Source: a virus
Virus record (IMG/VR): IMGVR_UViG_3300046660_000247
Location: 1-48,891 of that record
Length of the DNA: 48,891 nt
Strand: one strand, 5' to 3'
In this document: one piece after another, positions 48,842-48,891 of the stretch
Position numbering within the stretch: position 1 is the stretch's first letter
Layout: each line of letters opens with the position of its first letter
The notes under the pieces: generated by a model
The model's input: only the letters and a program-made list of their open reading frames with translations
Told to the model about the DNA's origin: nothing
The model's database searches: none
Translations under genes and position numbers: made by a program

Positions 48842-48891
48842 ATTAATATCTCCATTTGTAGTGCAATTAGTAATGCAAAAACGGAAACTTT
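48765..48891. repeat. Terminal direct repeat, right copy (circular overlap)
   Basis: Identical to bases 1-127. Contains the integrase 5' end, its ribosome site and part of its promoter. Joining the copies gives a circle of 48,764 bp. Confidence 0.95.

Overview
The window is one complete temperate tailed-phage genome, most likely a siphovirus with an HK97-type head that infects an alphaproteobacterium (Rhizobium/Agrobacterium/Ochrobactrum-like is my best guess). Bases 1-127 and 48765-48891 are identical, so the contig closes into a circle of 48,764 bp and the window edge cuts through the 5' end of the integrase gene. The alphaproteobacterial host is inferred from a GapR/DUF2312 homologue, a tail-assembly chaperone of the gene-transfer-agent type, and the general composition of the gene set. 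No tRNA, rRNA, CRISPR array or insertion sequence was seen.

Layout. (1) 78-310: divergent control region between integrase (leftward, across the circle join) and a small HTH gene at 311-643. (2) 765-8389, minus strand: an early operon of short ATGA-coupled genes, with VRR-NUC nuclease, TetR-like HTH, two paralogous GIY-YIG proteins with triple 52-residue repeats, a C5-cytosine methyltransferase, an overlapping-frame ORF ending in an N6-adenine methyltransferase domain, and a prim-pol/SF3 helicase. A DEAH helicase (8444-10069) lies upstream. (3) 10172-16650, plus strand: replication and recombination, with DUF3850, a DUF2800 PD-(D/E)XK nuclease, GapR, a DUF2815 ssDNA-binding protein, HNH and a family B DNA polymerase. 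(4) 40811 down to 16647, minus strand: late genes in the usual order HNH, terS, terL, portal, ClpP-type protease, capsid, connectors, tail tube, tail chaperone with probable -1 frameshift, tape measure, tail tip, J-like hub and fibres with two esterase-like enzymes. The order then continues with a lone plus-strand methyltransferase moron (20481-21200) and a lysis cassette: holin, SAR endolysin, Rz, overlapping Rz1. (5) 40822-41838: about 1 kb without genes, rich in repeats, candidate cos/origin/control region. (6) 41839-47529, plus strand: many very small genes in tightly coupled operons (AP2-like DNA binder, winged-helix protein, DUF1643, ParB-like protein, HTH paralogue), converging on the integrase.

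Control. At least three families of short palindromic or repeated sites sit on promoters: an 18-bp TGTAAAA/TTTGACA palindrome (three copies, 42.4-45.7 kb), TGACA-N5-TGTCA (two copies flanking the DEAH helicase) and a 22-bp TGCA-N8-TGCA site (two copies, one on each of the divergent integrase and HTH promoters). No classical CI/LexA-type repressor is visible, so lysogeny control probably rests on the small HTH, AP2-like or winged-helix proteins. The most striking coding feature is a roughly 1 kb stretch (4733-5775) where two reading frames both look like real protein: the Dcm frame and a tryptophan-rich frame. All function calls come from reading the sequence and recalling families. No searches were run.
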